Part shown: positions 35,134 through 47,046 of the stretch, piece by piece
Numbering within the stretch: the stretch's first letter is position 1
Layout: the number at the start of each line of letters is the position of its first letter
DNA from: Epiperipatus broadwayi
Taxonomy: Eukaryota; Onychophora; Udeonychophora; Euonychophora; Peripatidae
Length of the DNA: 64,000 nt
NCBI GenBank assembly: GCA_028023455.1
Contig: JAQFVV010000064.1
Coordinates: 556,001 to 620,000, forward strand
Direction: 5' to 3'
Notes under the pieces: generated by a model
Told to the model about the DNA's origin: nothing
Seen by the model: only the letters and a program-made list of their open reading frames with translations
The model's database searches: none
Program-made: the position numbers and the translations under genes

Positions 35134-36010
35134 TTGAATCTTATTCATTTACCTAAAAGTTATACAAAGACCATTATAAGAAATATATTTGAATTAAAAT
35201 GGGAAGTTATAAATGTAAAAATAAATGGAGATTATTCAAATCATCTTTATTTTTCAGATGATATGATTGCTTTTCCAAATAATTTTACAGAATTTCATGA
35301 AATGTGCAACGAGCTCAAATAAAAGTAAGAAAAAAAATTCTCAAAAGACTAAATTAATGCTTAATGTATTTTATTACAAGTTAAAAGATTTAATAATTAT
35401 GAATTACGTGAAGTTACTTTACTGAGACTATTAATATAGATGTATGTGTAATGTGTATTGGTTGTATAAGAGGAAGTAGAATTCTAAATGGTACTTGAAA
35501 GTCTGGGTTCAAATCCCTTCTAATTATATCTAGATTAAGGTATTTATACTATACTTTCGTTTTTTGATCATTTTTACATATACTATACTTGTATCTAAGT
35601 ATTAGAGAAAACTCTAATGAATGAAATTAACCTTAGAATTAACCTTGGATAGAGTTTTTTTTTCATAGAAATAATATTAACAGGAAATATATTTATGTGC
35701 TTTAAAAACTAAATTTTAATAGATGTATTTTACCAGTTTCTTACTTATGAATGTGAGCTTTGTACACTTAACTAAAGAATTTCATAGAGAAGTCAGACTA
35801 CTCAACAGAATATAGGAGAGATGTATGTTATATGTATCAAAAAGAGATCTAAAATAAAAAAAATGGGCGGGAGAACAAATATATATTACCGACATCATTG
35901 AAAGTGTTAAAAGGCTGCAATAGAGCTTGGCTGGAAATATTGTTATAGCAAAAAGAAATGATAATAGATAGCCACATTACCAAAAGATTGTGAGAAAATA
36001 CATTTTACGT
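35134..36010 (+). pseudogene. Decayed RTE-type LINE copy, split by a SINE-like insertion
   Basis: The left part (35134-35430) encodes LKWEVINVKINGDYSNHLYF, then SDDMIAF, a decayed form of the RT active-site FADD box. This copy therefore begins further upstream than the one at 7541. NYELREVT near 35395 corresponds to DYDELEEVN of that copy. After an unrelated ~160-bp insert, homology resumes at about 35610 (AATGAAATTAACCTTAGAAT) and runs through RCILPVSYL-like and C-terminal sequences to about 36010. Many stops are present. It sits downstream of the Ig exons, on the opposite strand. Confidence 0.8.
35435..35600 (+). repeat. SINE-like insertion inside the RTE copy
   Basis: This block has no counterpart in the RTE at 7541-8308. 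It contains ATAAGAGGAAGTAGAATTC and GAAAGTCTGGGTTCAAATCC, a B-box-like motif shared with 10226-10269 and with the minus strand near 55530. It shows that the SINE-like family moved after this RTE copy landed. Confidence 0.6.
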
Positions 36011-36164
36011 GACATTTGATCATTTGAAGTTAGATTAATAATGAATCGTTTTATAACATCATCAAATAAAACATCGCCGCCAATAGATAAATTTATGTGT
36101 GTGCGCGCGTCACGCATAAACATCAATAAAATAAGTAAAAAATATAAAGGATACTAATATATAC

Positions 36165-36461
36165 CTTTGCCTATTGTAGCTAATTCCACCATATCGATGT
36201 AGGCTGTCCTATTAAATATAAGTTCAAACTGATATTTACCCGTGTAATATTGACTTATATTTTCAAAAATAATCATGAAACAATTTGATTTATCATCCCA
36301 GTCAATTTTAGAAAAATTCGTAAATTTGACATTCTTTGTTGAATTCCATTTGTAGACAGTTACATGATGCTGATACAATTTAAGATTTTGTAAAGTTGGA
36401 TTATCATTGCAAAGGAAAGGGAGCTGTGAAATTTGTCCCAGCCTAAAATATTTACAATTTT
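36165..36461 (-). CDS. Exon 2 of an Ig-domain surface/secreted protein gene (class 1-1 exon)
   Basis: On the minus strand a pyrimidine-rich tract ending TTTTCCACAG precedes 36461, and AAAG/GTATAT follows 36165. The exon is therefore 297 bp, starts and ends in phase 1, and encodes one module of about 99 residues. The protein has the order of an Ig-like fold: LPFLC (strand B cysteine), VTVYKWNS (strand C tryptophan), FMIIFENIS, and YTGKYQFEL, a tyrosine-corner motif of strand F. The usual second cysteine two residues after the corner tyrosine is phenylalanine. Four N-glycosylation sequons (NST, NFS, NIS, NRT) support an extracellular protein. It joins in frame to the signal-peptide exon at 38568-38652. 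Later exons must lie further left and I could not find them. Ligand and family are unknown. Confidence 0.72.
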
Positions 36462-38567
36462 CTGTGGAAAATAGAAAAATAATATATATACATATATGGA
36501 GGTACATAGTTATATAAAAAATTACAAGCATATTTATATGTAATTCAAATAATACATTTATATTATTGAGATTTTTATTTTGTTAACAATTTAAAATACA
36601 GTATTAAATACTTCTTTCCAAGAAACCAATATAATAAATTAATATTTATATTATATTTTAAAATCCAGTGTTTTCATAATTATTTCCTATAATGTTAGTG
36701 ATTAATAAATTAAGTATTAAATTTATTGATGTAGTCGATCAACTAATTCGCTATTATATATATATATTAGGTTAACTTGACTCTGAATAAAGTTTCTCAT
36801 ATATATATATTACCATGGTCAATAACTTGGGTTTAAATCCACGCTAGATAAATTTGAATTTTTATTCGGATTCTGAGCAGGTTTCGTTTTTTTTTTGTTT
36901 TTTTTTTTCGTGTAATTACTAGTATACAAGCCTATAAATAATTCCTTATTGGTTCACATATCCAATGAGTGCTTGAGGATAAAAATAAAATGCAATCCTG
37001 CCCACATTTTTACTACCTACCATTTATCAAGTCTTATAGTATCTTCTTTTTTACTCTTTCATTAACAATAGAACATTAAAAGATTTGTGAAGAATTTTTG
37101 CATAAAACATTTTCAGGAGTTTCATGAACAGCCATTTTATTTCATTTCAATGGCATATCCTAATGATTCTGTGAGAGTTGGAATTATAAAATAAAAAGAG
37201 CTTTTTTGTCATCTAGCTAGTGTAAGTTTGAGTAATTATTAATTACAAGATGTTTATAAAATCCTATGCTTAGAGTTTAAATCTTGACCTCCGTTAAATT
37301 TTTGTCTTTATCAATGAAACTTGGGAGTCAAAGTTGTAAGGAATGCGGAAGTGCATTCAGCAAACTTCTTTAACTCCATTTTATTTGCCAAGATGAAATT
37401 CTGAAATTGAAATCAGTCCAAGGTTTTGAACCTAAGTAACATAGGAAATTTGGTGACATGTTTGGTATTGTTTGTTGAAATTATAAATATATAAATAAAG
37501 TAGAGAAAGATCTTAAAATTTTCAATAGAGATAGTTTGAATCAAAAGCTTACAGAAAAATCATCTATCTACATCATGAGTAAAACGTAACACGTGCTTTG
37601 ATAAAAGACTTAAAATAAATCATGTATTTAATATGTATTCCTTCAAATATCAAAGTGAAGGCAAAAGTTTATAAAATATGTATTATTATAAAAATATTGA
37701 CTCCATTGAACTGTTTAATTTACACATAAAGTGGTTTTAACCTAACGATTTTTAGAGGATTTCCTTTCATTTTTTTTTAGTTTAGATTTTTTAAATATTT
37801 AATTAAAAAAATACTATATTTCAAAGTTGAAGAAAAGATGACTTTAAAAAAAATGTATTTTGGTCATATTAGGAAACAATATAATTTATTAGAAAAGTAT
37901 ATATAAGCGCTTTAACGTGGTGAAAAAGAAGGTGTCAGTAGTAACAAAAACAATTAAACTAAATTAATCTAGGCCTAGTACTTTCGAGATTTTCCCTCAT
38001 ATTCATGGCCAAAATAGGTTATAAATCATTGCTGTAATATTACTAAATAATAATGTATGCAAATGTGTATGTAAATTAATTTGTCCATTTTCTTGAAATA
38101 GCAAAGCACGGGTCGCGTCTATTGATTGCGTTGTTATCATTGATAATAAAATACGTCTCCTTGATCTTTCTTTTAATTCGAGGAGATGGGAGTAAAAAAA
38201 ATGTCTCTCATGATTGGAAAACTACAATCATCGCAAAACAAAAAACAGATAAACAAATGATAGATATTTTTTTTAAAAAAAAAAAGTGGTCCATATGATT
38301 GCTAAGATCATATATTGTTATGACAGTGCCTAATAATATATATTTTTATAAATACATTTATATAGATAAATGGATACATTGTGTTTATAATCTCAATAAT
38401 TAGATGTTTTTTTTTAAATAAAAAAAAACGCTAAATAAAATGGTATTTATGAAAAGTTTCAGTATAATACATAATTGTTCATTGCATTTAATTTAAAACA
38501 CTAGTATATGCTTTTACAAATTATCTAAACGTCAATATTCTATTTAATAGATATTATATTGACTTAC
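36462..38567 (-). other. Predicted intron 1 of the Ig-domain gene (2.1 kb)
   Basis: It begins CAG/GTAAGTC at 38567 (minus strand) and ends TTTTCCACAG at 36462. The sequence is AT-rich with short TA runs near 36765 and 36805. No ORF of note. A weak GGGTTTAAATCC-like SINE fragment lies near 36830. Confidence 0.65.
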
Positions 38568-38652
38568 CTGATTTTGAAATAATCTTCTTTATTAATATAA
38601 GAAATATAATAATCGGAATTATTTTTTTGGCCCGGTAAAAAACAAATGTCAT
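38568..38652 (-). CDS. Exon 1 of the Ig-domain gene: start codon and signal peptide
   Basis: An ATG at 38652 (minus strand) opens 28 codons: a basic N-region (MTFVFYRAKK) and then a hydrophobic core (IIPIIIFLILI), a typical signal peptide. The exon ends AAATCAG/GTAAGTC, a near-consensus 5' splice site, leaving one base over (phase 1). That is exactly the phase needed to join the Ig exon at 36461. The matching phase, the strong donor and the biological sense of signal peptide then Ig module are the main evidence. The frame is open further upstream without another ATG that I favour, so the 5' UTR is taken to extend to the right of 38652. The gene reads leftward. Confidence 0.65.
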
Positions 38653-40162
38653 TATCTCAAGCTCAAGTTTTGAATTTAAACAATAAATAAAACAGATTAA
38701 ATTAAATGTAGACACTTCTCTACCTAATGAAAGCGTAAACAAAACTGAAACTTCGTTTGTTAAAAGAGTTTCACTGTATAGTTTATGCGAACATGGAATA
38801 TTATTATTATTAAAGTTTGTTTTTTAACATCCTTTTATGTAATAAAATAAAATCACATCCAAACAAAAATAAGTAATATATAACAAAGTTGGGTGATTAA
38901 GAAACACACACACTTATATATATATACATATATATGTTGTGATGTGTAATTGATATCCTTAACAATGCATCAATACAGATAATCTGCATCAATACAGATA
39001 ATCTCCAAATTTACTTTGGCTAATTATAAAGATAGCACTATTATATAAGTTTTGTGTAACTTACAAGGCAAAATTTTATAAGTCCAAAATTTCTCACAGA
39101 TTTTTATATATGTTTTAAAAATGAAGTTTCCTATTTAAATTTAGAAGTACATACATGCACAAAGTTAACTTTTAAAAAGAACACTACACTGAAACATCTG
39201 AATAAATTAGCTAAAATGAAACTAATAAAGCAAACGATTTATAATAGTGACAAACTTTAATTTTAATATGTGAAAGTGTGTATAGGAATATTTGTTTAGT
39301 TTATGTTTCTCTGATATATTTTAAACTTAATGAAGCACTACTCTGAAAGATTTAGGTAATGTTATTATTTTAATAAAATTCAATTTGTGGTGAGAACAAT
39401 AGGAAATGAACAAAATAAAATAAAAATTATTTTAATATCTGTAATTTAAATATGCATTCTAACATTATAATATGTATATTTAATTTTATTGAGGTGCATA
39501 ATATTTTATTGAAATATGTTTTAAAATGTTATTTATAATTTTAACATAATTTTATTGTAATGAGAGCTATAATTTCTTCAAAAACTTTATTATCATCTGT
39601 AAGAATATGACATCTATAAAAACTGCAGAAAATATTCATGTAAAAAGTAAACGAGTTTTTGAAATTTGAGCGAAGATGATGATAAAATCAGTCACAGGGT
39701 AAAATTTATAAATATATGTGCAAAAGATGAATTGTTCTTTTTCATAGCTAATCATGTGCTTTTAACCTGCACAAAGACAATGTTTAAATTTAGCCTTATT
39801 GGTTCTTTTTAATTTTGATGATAAAGAAATAGTCTTTTATAAATCATTTACCCTAGGCAAATGTTTTTTTTTTGGAAAATGTCCAAATAAATAACCAAAA
39901 CATATGAAATGTTTTCACAAACTTAAAATGCACAGGCAAGTTAAATTTAAATATTTTATTGAAATAAAACCATTTTAATTACTCTGGAAACGCTAACAAT
40001 TCACTTACTTAAAATAGGGAAGATCATGGGAAGTTTAGTGGTTTAATTCACTTCCTTGTCTGCTACAGTGATAAAAGTCAAATATTAAAAAAATAATTAT
40101 TGTATAAGAATCTGCATACTATATTCTCTTATTCTTCTCTTTCACTTTCTTTTCATATATAT
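38653..40162. other. Upstream of the Ig-domain gene; AT-rich, no clear feature
   Basis: The 5' UTR and promoter of the Ig gene should lie at the left edge. On the minus strand, CATAAACTATACAGTGAAAC near 38775-38795 is a possible start-site region but is not diagnostic. ATACAGATAATCT is duplicated near 38971-39003. Nothing else is recognised. Confidence 0.45.
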
Positions 40163-40166
40163 ATAT

Positions 40167-42352
40167 TGTAACAGGCACATATGCCATTACATTATTTCTT
40201 TTTTAAATTAGACATGAAAAATAAAAGTTCGCAAATAAAAACTTCTTTTTTAATAATTAAAAATTGAAAATTAAAAATCATCTAAACTCTAATATATAAA
40301 ATCGCACAGATGAAAAATTATTAAATGAAAACTTTATTAAAAAGAAAAAGTCTTAAAACTAAATATTAAGAAAAAGACTTAAAAGGTTTAAAGATAAAAA
40401 AAAACTTAATTAATGTTATTGAAAAATGGAAATTATTATTTTAATTAGTCCAAGTGAACTAGCCCTTGGGCATTTCATAATTTATAATCAAAGGTCAGAT
40501 AGAAGAGAAAAACAATGGGAACAGAATGGCCAATAAAAGAAATCACTCAGGAATCAGACCTCTGTGAAAAGACCATCACCATTGTCATGACGTAATGTCC
40601 ACTGGATCCAAAAGTCTACCATAAAAAGTGAGCGAAAATTAATTTAAGAAGAGATGTGTGATAGCAGTGATGATATGTGTTAGTGCAGAGTTGAAGGAGA
40701 AGGGATTGAAAAGACACACTTTTCAATCCCCTCAGTGCTGCTAAAAGAAAGAGAAATGACTAGTCATTTTCTACATTGAGAACCAGCTAAAATAAAAGAT
40801 CTCTGGATGGATCAATAAAATGGCCAACAGAATACCAATCTGTTTAGGATGGCATGGAAATTCACGTTCAAATGGCAAGCAATGGATAAAGATAAACTTT
40901 TTAAAACCATAAGAACTTTATGAACATTTTTAAAACAATAACTCTAAGTATAAAATTTTTCCAGGTATTTAAAATAATTCCAATAGAAATTCCTATCTGA
41001 CCAAATGTAATCAGTTATTAATTATTTGGTTGAATGTATTATTTGTTTGTTAAATCATTTCCATTTTTTTAATAATTTTATTAATATTTATTGTATAAAT
41101 TACTTAAATGCATTAAATTTATGTTGGATATAGATGCTTGCATGGATTTGTTAACGGTTAATTATGTTTTTGTTTTCATATTTGATTAAAATATATAGAC
41201 ATTCGGTAAATAATGATACTTTACAACAAATATGTAAAATATATTTATTCGGATGTATTTTAAGTTATTGGTGTCAATGCGGCATCTTATGATTAATACC
41301 ATTGGATTTTTTGTAAATTTCCCTCTGCAATTCCATCAATGATTTTATATTTCAATCGTTTATGTTTATTTTGAAATGTTTTTAACTGTGTAATCTATGT
41401 AACCAATCTATACTCAACATTATAAAACAAACTATTATAAAATTCATCTGTGTGTAATTATATAAATGTTAAACTTAAGTTGGGCGTGAATGGCTATATA
41501 GATATGTAAAGTTATATTAATTAATTAAGTGAGGGTTAATCTTAGGTTATTTGTTTCATATTTAAATTAGGTCAATGGATTGGATATATTGGTGTAATTA
41601 GTAGATGTAGTATGAGATTCGCTATGTGCAGGATGGCAGCATATGCTGCACACCCCCTGTTTGCCTATGGAATGGGAAAGCAAGACAAAAAATGCAGTCC
41701 CTCCTATGGAGTTTTTTTTTATTGTTCTTTTGTCAGACAGATGTAGCATTCCTGTCTAGACAAGAATCTTCCATCACCATGTTGTTCAAATGCACATTTA
41801 TGACAGTATGGTATTTGTGCTGTTGTATTCATGCTACATTGAATACATCGATATATCAGATAGATTGACATTGGTTTGACTGCGAACTTTTGGCCTATGG
41901 TTAAATAAGGGATAGAATATTTTCTTTTCAAATGCAATCTATGTAGTCTATTCATACTTGACACTTTAATAGAATATTCAACTCATCTGTGTGAACTTAT
42001 AAAAGTTAAAACGTAAATTAAATTCTAAAATCAAGTTAAATTATAAAGTAAAAATAAAGCTAAAATGATTCAAAATCTATATGTGCGTTAATAAATGTTT
42101 GTGTGTATAATTACTGGCAGTGGTTTATTTATTCTCTTTTTAAAAATATTAATATATTTTGATAATATATATCATTATTATTAATCTTAACTAATCTACT
42201 GAGCTAGTGACTGGGGCTAATGGTCTAAATATATAAAATAATTTTTTTTTAACTTACGTATCTGCCTACTATATAAATTTTCTAGGTTCAAGTAGCTTAG
42301 TGGTACTCTGTAGTGCAGATATGGTAAGACCCCATTTCATTGGACCATTATA
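40167..42352 (+). mobile_element. LTR-like unit A (solo LTR candidate, ~2.19 kb)
   Basis: Starts TGTAACAGGCACATATGCC right after a TA run with ATAT, and ends about GGACCATTATA before a TA run. It contains CATAAAAAG at 40620 as a TATA-like box, and a hairpin just downstream (GGGATTGAAAA at 40702-40712 with TTTTCAATCCC at 40720-40730). It is homologous along its length to unit B at 42371-44512, with moderate divergence. No coding sequence. The final dinucleotide is decayed (TA rather than CA). A solo LTR is the best explanation, though a non-autonomous element of another kind is possible. Confidence 0.6.
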
Positions 42353-42370
42353 ATATATATATATATATAT

Positions 42371-44512
42371 AGTAACAATATATAAATATGCTATTACATT
42401 AATTTGAAATAAAAACTTTTAAGTTCGCAAATAAAAAATAAATGTATTAAAAAAAACTAAACGCTAAAATTAAAATGTTTGTTAAATGTATATATATTCG
42501 CACAGATGCAAAACTTTAAAAATATTTTTTTTTTTATAAATAAAAAAAAAGTATTTGAACGTACTTTTTTAAAAAAAAATACAAGATTTAAATATAAAAA
42601 TATTTTAATAAGGAAATAACGTAAGTAAAAATAAAAACAGGTATTAATTCATTCCTGTAATCTGTAAATGGAAATGATTGTTTATTAATTGAAAAGCAAG
42701 CTAGCCTAGGAGCTCTTGTGTAATTAAAAAGTCAGATGAAAATTAGATAAGAGAATAAAGAGAAATTAGCTTGAGCAATGGAAGCACCAAGCCTCAGCCC
42801 AGACCCGAATGAAAAGGATGTATTAGTGACATTTTGTTGGTTGAATCTGTGTGGATACTATAAAAAGAGAAATACAGTTTTTTTGACAGTTTCGAGCTTG
42901 TTTTGGTGAGACGAATGATAAGATGCACTTGTCATTCTCTCTCACTTATTTTTAAAAAATGAAAAGACTGTGATACCAGAATGGAACCAGCTAATGCTAC
43001 CTGCAGAACATCAGAGCAGTCTTCCAATGGAGACATTGTGAGAATTAAAAACAGGATCCTGGACTCTTCTACTGTGAGCTATGAACTTTAAAATTTAAAA
43101 AAATAATTAAGAATATTCGTTCAAACTTTTAAGATTCAGCTAACCTAAATTTAAAAAAAAAAACTCTTATCTGATTTTCAAATTGACAATTAATATTTAA
43201 ATTATATATATCTGACTTATGTTTCAAATTAATTATAAATGTTTAAGTTTTACATATTTGCTTGCTAAAAGAAAAAATCATTTCCATTTTATTAATTTTA
43301 TTTGTATTAATATTTATTGTTTAAATTTTAAATGGTGAAATTTAAGTTGGGTATGGACATTGCATGGATTTGTTAGTGGTTAATTGTATTGCTGTTTCAT
43401 ATTCGATTGGAATATATAGGTCATTGTGGCATCTTATGATGAATGCTATTGGGCTTCTTGTATTCCCTCTGCAATTGACGTTATTGATGACTTTGTATTT
43501 TGATCAGTTATGTTTATTCTGGAATGTTTTTAACTGTGGAATCTATGCAGCCGATCTATACTCAACATTATAAAACAAATTTTATAAATTCATCTGTGTG
43601 AACGTATCTAAATGTTAAATTTAAGTCGGGCATGAATGGCTATATAGTTTTGTAAAGTTATATTAAGGGAGGGTAATCTTAAGTTATTAGTTTCGTAGTT
43701 CAATTAGGTCAATGGATTGGATATATTTGTGTAATTAGTAAATGTAGTATGAGTTTCGCTATGTGCAGAATCGCTGTATACACCACACCAACCCTTTGCC
43801 TATGGATGGGATTGTAAGTCAGTAAAAAGTACCATGGTCCCTTTCTATGGAGTTTTTATTTTATTGTTCTTCTTGCCATACAGATGTAACATTCCTGTAT
43901 TGGTCAAGAGTTAATGTATTCTCTAACTATACTGTTCAGATTTCCATTCCTGACAGTATAGTATATTTGTGCTGTTGTATTTCATGCTACATTGAATACA
44001 TAAATGTATCAGATGGATTGATGCCGATTTGACTGTGAACTTTTGGCCTAAGGTTAAATAAGGGAAAGAATTTTTTTTTTCAAATGCAGATCTATGTAGT
44101 CTATTCATACTCGGCCCTCTAAATAAAATATTAAACTCATTGCAATCTATTTAAATGTAAATTTAAAAGTTAATATAAAAATCTAAAATGTTAAATTTAT
44201 TCCTCAAAATTTAAATGATTCAAAATTTATATGTGCGTAAATAAATGTTTGTTTGTTATTTACTGGCAGTGGCTTTTATTTTTTTATATATATTTGAGAT
44301 ACAAATTAATCAAGTTATTTATTATCTCTGCATCTCCATGAGCTAGTGACTTGGGCTAATGATCTGAATATTTAAATAAAGTGGAATCTTAACAGCACGT
44401 ATCTGCCTACTTTATAAATTTTTCTAGGCTCAAATGCCTAGACGGCGCCACTGTAGTGCAGATATTGCAGATGCAGTTAGATTCAATCTCCACTTTCATT
44501 TGGATCATTATA
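42371..44512 (+). mobile_element. LTR-like unit B (solo LTR candidate, ~2.14 kb), tandem with unit A
   Basis: Starts AGTAACAATATATAAATATG and ends TTTGGATCATTATA, both against TA runs. It contains TATAAAAAG at 42859. It shares landmarks with unit A in the same order: AAGTTCGCAAATAAAAA, CGCACAGATG, TTGCATGGATTTGTTA, ATCTGCCTACT, CTGTAGTGCAGATAT and TTATAATATATA. Only (AT)n separates A from B. The short ORFs shared by the units are not supported as genes. Confidence 0.6.
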
Positions 44513-44582
44513 ATATATATTATATTGCTTATAACACTTCTTTCATATACACATCAGTGCAAACAAATTTCCTTTATCTTCC

Positions 44583-45770
44583 TTACAGTTTCGACTGTCC
44601 AGCAGTCTTCATCAGAACTACAATATTTGAATAATGTAAATACATACAAATTCTAGCTACATCATATTTATTATATGAAAATACTGTTAATTTTTTTACC
44701 AAATCCCTTCTTTTCTTTGCTTCATTTACCAATTTTTTCTCCCATTCATCCACGCAATTTTCCTGATTACATAAGATGATTCCCAAATACCTATATCTAT
44801 CCACCACATTTAATTTTATATCCCCCAATAAAAATTCTACATCTTCTCTTTCCCCAGTATTAACTATCATTATATTTAATTTTTCTTCACTAAATTTAAT
44901 CCCCATCTCTTTACTCATGCTTGGGCATGTCCTCAGCATAACTTCCATATCTTCTCTTCTTTATGCACACAAAAATTCATCACCTGCAAAAAAGACCCGA
45001 CAAAGTATATACTCCCTTGCCCCCTATTAACAGTATCTCTATCTTTCTCATCTTTCAACTGCTCTCTCCTTTTCACTCAAATATAACAAAACAAAATAGG
45101 TGACATAGGGCATCCTTGCCTTAGTCACACCCCATTTTTAATTTTAACTGATTCTATATCCTCTAATTGATATGTATAGTAATTATTTTCATATAATTTC
45201 TTAATAATCTCCACTAAAGCTTTATCCATTCCCAGATTTTTTAAATCTTACCCATAATTGATGTTTATTTACTTTATCATATGCTTTCTCTAGATCTATA
45301 AAACTCATATATAACTGTGTACCTGAATTCTTTTTCATATCCATAAGTTATGTAACTACAAATAAACTATCTACTATATTTCTATCTGATCTAAACCTCC
45401 TTGCATTTCCCCCACTACATTATTTTCTTCCATCCATTTTGCAACTCTTCCAGCTACCATATGTGAGAAAATTTTATATAAAACTGATGTTACCACTAAC
45501 AGTCTATAATTGTTTAACTGTATACAATCCTCACCCTTTCCTTTAAATATTAATCTTACTCTTGTATTACTCCAACTATCTTGAAAAACTCTCTTTGTGC
45601 CATCTTATTACAACATGATAATAGCTTTACTTTTGCCCTATGCCCTAAATTCATTACCATCTCTGCTGCCTTTTCCAATTTCTTCTTTGCCTTATTCAGT
45701 TCATTTCCTGTAAACATAACCAATTATCCTTGCAGCAACTCCCCCAATGGACATTATTTACATTACATTA
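44583..45770 (-). pseudogene. Decayed non-LTR retrotransposon reverse transcriptase (LINE, clade unassigned)
   Basis: The minus strand carries RT blocks in order: NKAKKKLEKAAEMV near 45690, MSFIDLEKAYDKVNK near 45290 (the conserved F-x-D-x-x-KAFD-x-V block A), a WGVTK...MPYVTYF block (decayed QGCPMSPILF) near 45110, and a run near 44985 where the active-site aspartates are expected. Then comes MGIKFSEEKLNIMIV and DRYRYLGIILCN near 44830, in an open frame of 121 codons (44583-44948). Stops and shifts elsewhere show decay. The motif set differs from the RTE copies. It is 5'-truncated at about 45770, near a TA run. Confidence 0.8.
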
Positions 45771-46320
45771 CAATAAATAATTAAAATACATACATTAAAT
45801 ATAATTAGTATATATATATATATATAAATGATTAAGCTTATTACAATTCCTTTCTCTCCTCTATAATTTTTATATATATACAAATAATCTAAAAAAAAGT
45901 AAAAATAATAATCCCTTCCAAAATAGAAAGAAGGGATTAATCCATTGTTGGAGATGCTGTAGGGATAATTGGTCATGCTATTGTGTAAAAAGAAAAATAT
46001 TGAAAAGGTTTCATTTAGGAATGAAAGCCAGTTTGATGTATTAATTAATAATTTTATTTATAGTGAATCGTCTATTCATGTTTGTTTTAAATTTATTATT
46101 TTTAATATTTTTATACATTGATTTTATATTTACTAAATTATCTGACTAGCATCTTTCATAATTTTGCATTTCCCATGTGATTGGTAATTTATGGTCACAT
46201 GATACTATTATATTATGTTTATCTAAATTACACTATTTTTGAAGTAACACTATTTATTTATATCACTAGCACTGGTACATATAATGTAAGATGTGGTTTA
46301 GGTACAATGAAAATACTCTT

Positions 46321-46400
46321 TGTTATTTAGCCATATTGGTAATAAAAAATTATAATTGAATGTTATTTAGCCATATTGACAATAAAATGTTATAATTGAA
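46321..46400. repeat. Tandem duplication, 2 x 40 bp
   Basis: TGTTATTTAGCCATATTGGT and the following AATAAAAAATTATAATTGAA are repeated at once with three differences. Confidence 0.92.
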
Positions 46401-46774
46401 TAAAAATGTTTTAAAAATTTTATTTATTACACTTAGATATTTTAAACCTTGAGATAACATTAGATTTACCTCCTGTGTTTTGAAAATTTAGAGAGCATAG
46501 GCTAGTTACACATAAATGTTATATACATGTGCCCATTTATGTTAATTTCATAATCCTGAGATATTATTATTTATTAATACATATTTTATAAATATTTTTT
46601 TAAATATTTAAAGCAGGTATAAATATTTTTTTCACATTGAAAAGTTATTGTTATTATCCACTTATTACTGGTTAAGGTAACTTTTTTGTGGTTATAATAT
46701 ATATAATATATTATTGAGATATAGATCTTTAAACAGAGGGCGTTACTGGATATTTGTAATTGTATGATGGTTTG

Positions 46775-46780
<6 letters not shown>

Positions 46781-46840
<60 letters not shown>
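46781..46840. repeat. Compound (TA)n(GA)n microsatellite
   Basis: A pure TA run passes directly into a GA run. Confidence 0.95.
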
Positions 46841-46984
46841 AAGTGAAGTGTTTGTTCTAATTTATTCAACAATCTAAACACAGTAAATCATTTATTACTT
46901 TTTTTATCAAAAGATAACTTTATTTATGTTAAACATTGGTTTACATATGGTACTGCAGCTTTCTCACATCTCCTGAAACTTGAG

Positions 46985-47046
46985 TTTGTGAGTCATTAGC
47001 TCAGATGAGCTAACCTTCATTGGTGTATCTGGGGTTCGGTCTTTCC
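46985..47046 (+). repeat. tRNA-like SINE head
   Basis: TCATTAGCTCAGATGAGC resembles an A box and TCTGGGGTTCGGTCTTTCC a B box, about 30 bases apart. There is no matching acceptor stem or terminal CCA-side pairing, so this is better read as a SINE head than a functional tRNA gene. Confidence 0.45.

Noticed and set aside
38653-38742. Upstream extension of the signal-peptide exon
   Set aside because: The frame is open but starts at TTG and would put a second hydrophobic stretch before the good signal peptide. The ATG at 38652 is simpler.
41567-44108. Several 60-80-aa ORFs shared by LTR-like units A and B
   Set aside because: Frames and lengths differ between the units and the proteins are compositionally random, so sharing reflects repeat homology only.
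46985-47046. tRNA gene
   Set aside because: A- and B-box-like motifs are present, but no acceptor stem or cloverleaf can be formed, so it is listed as a SINE head.
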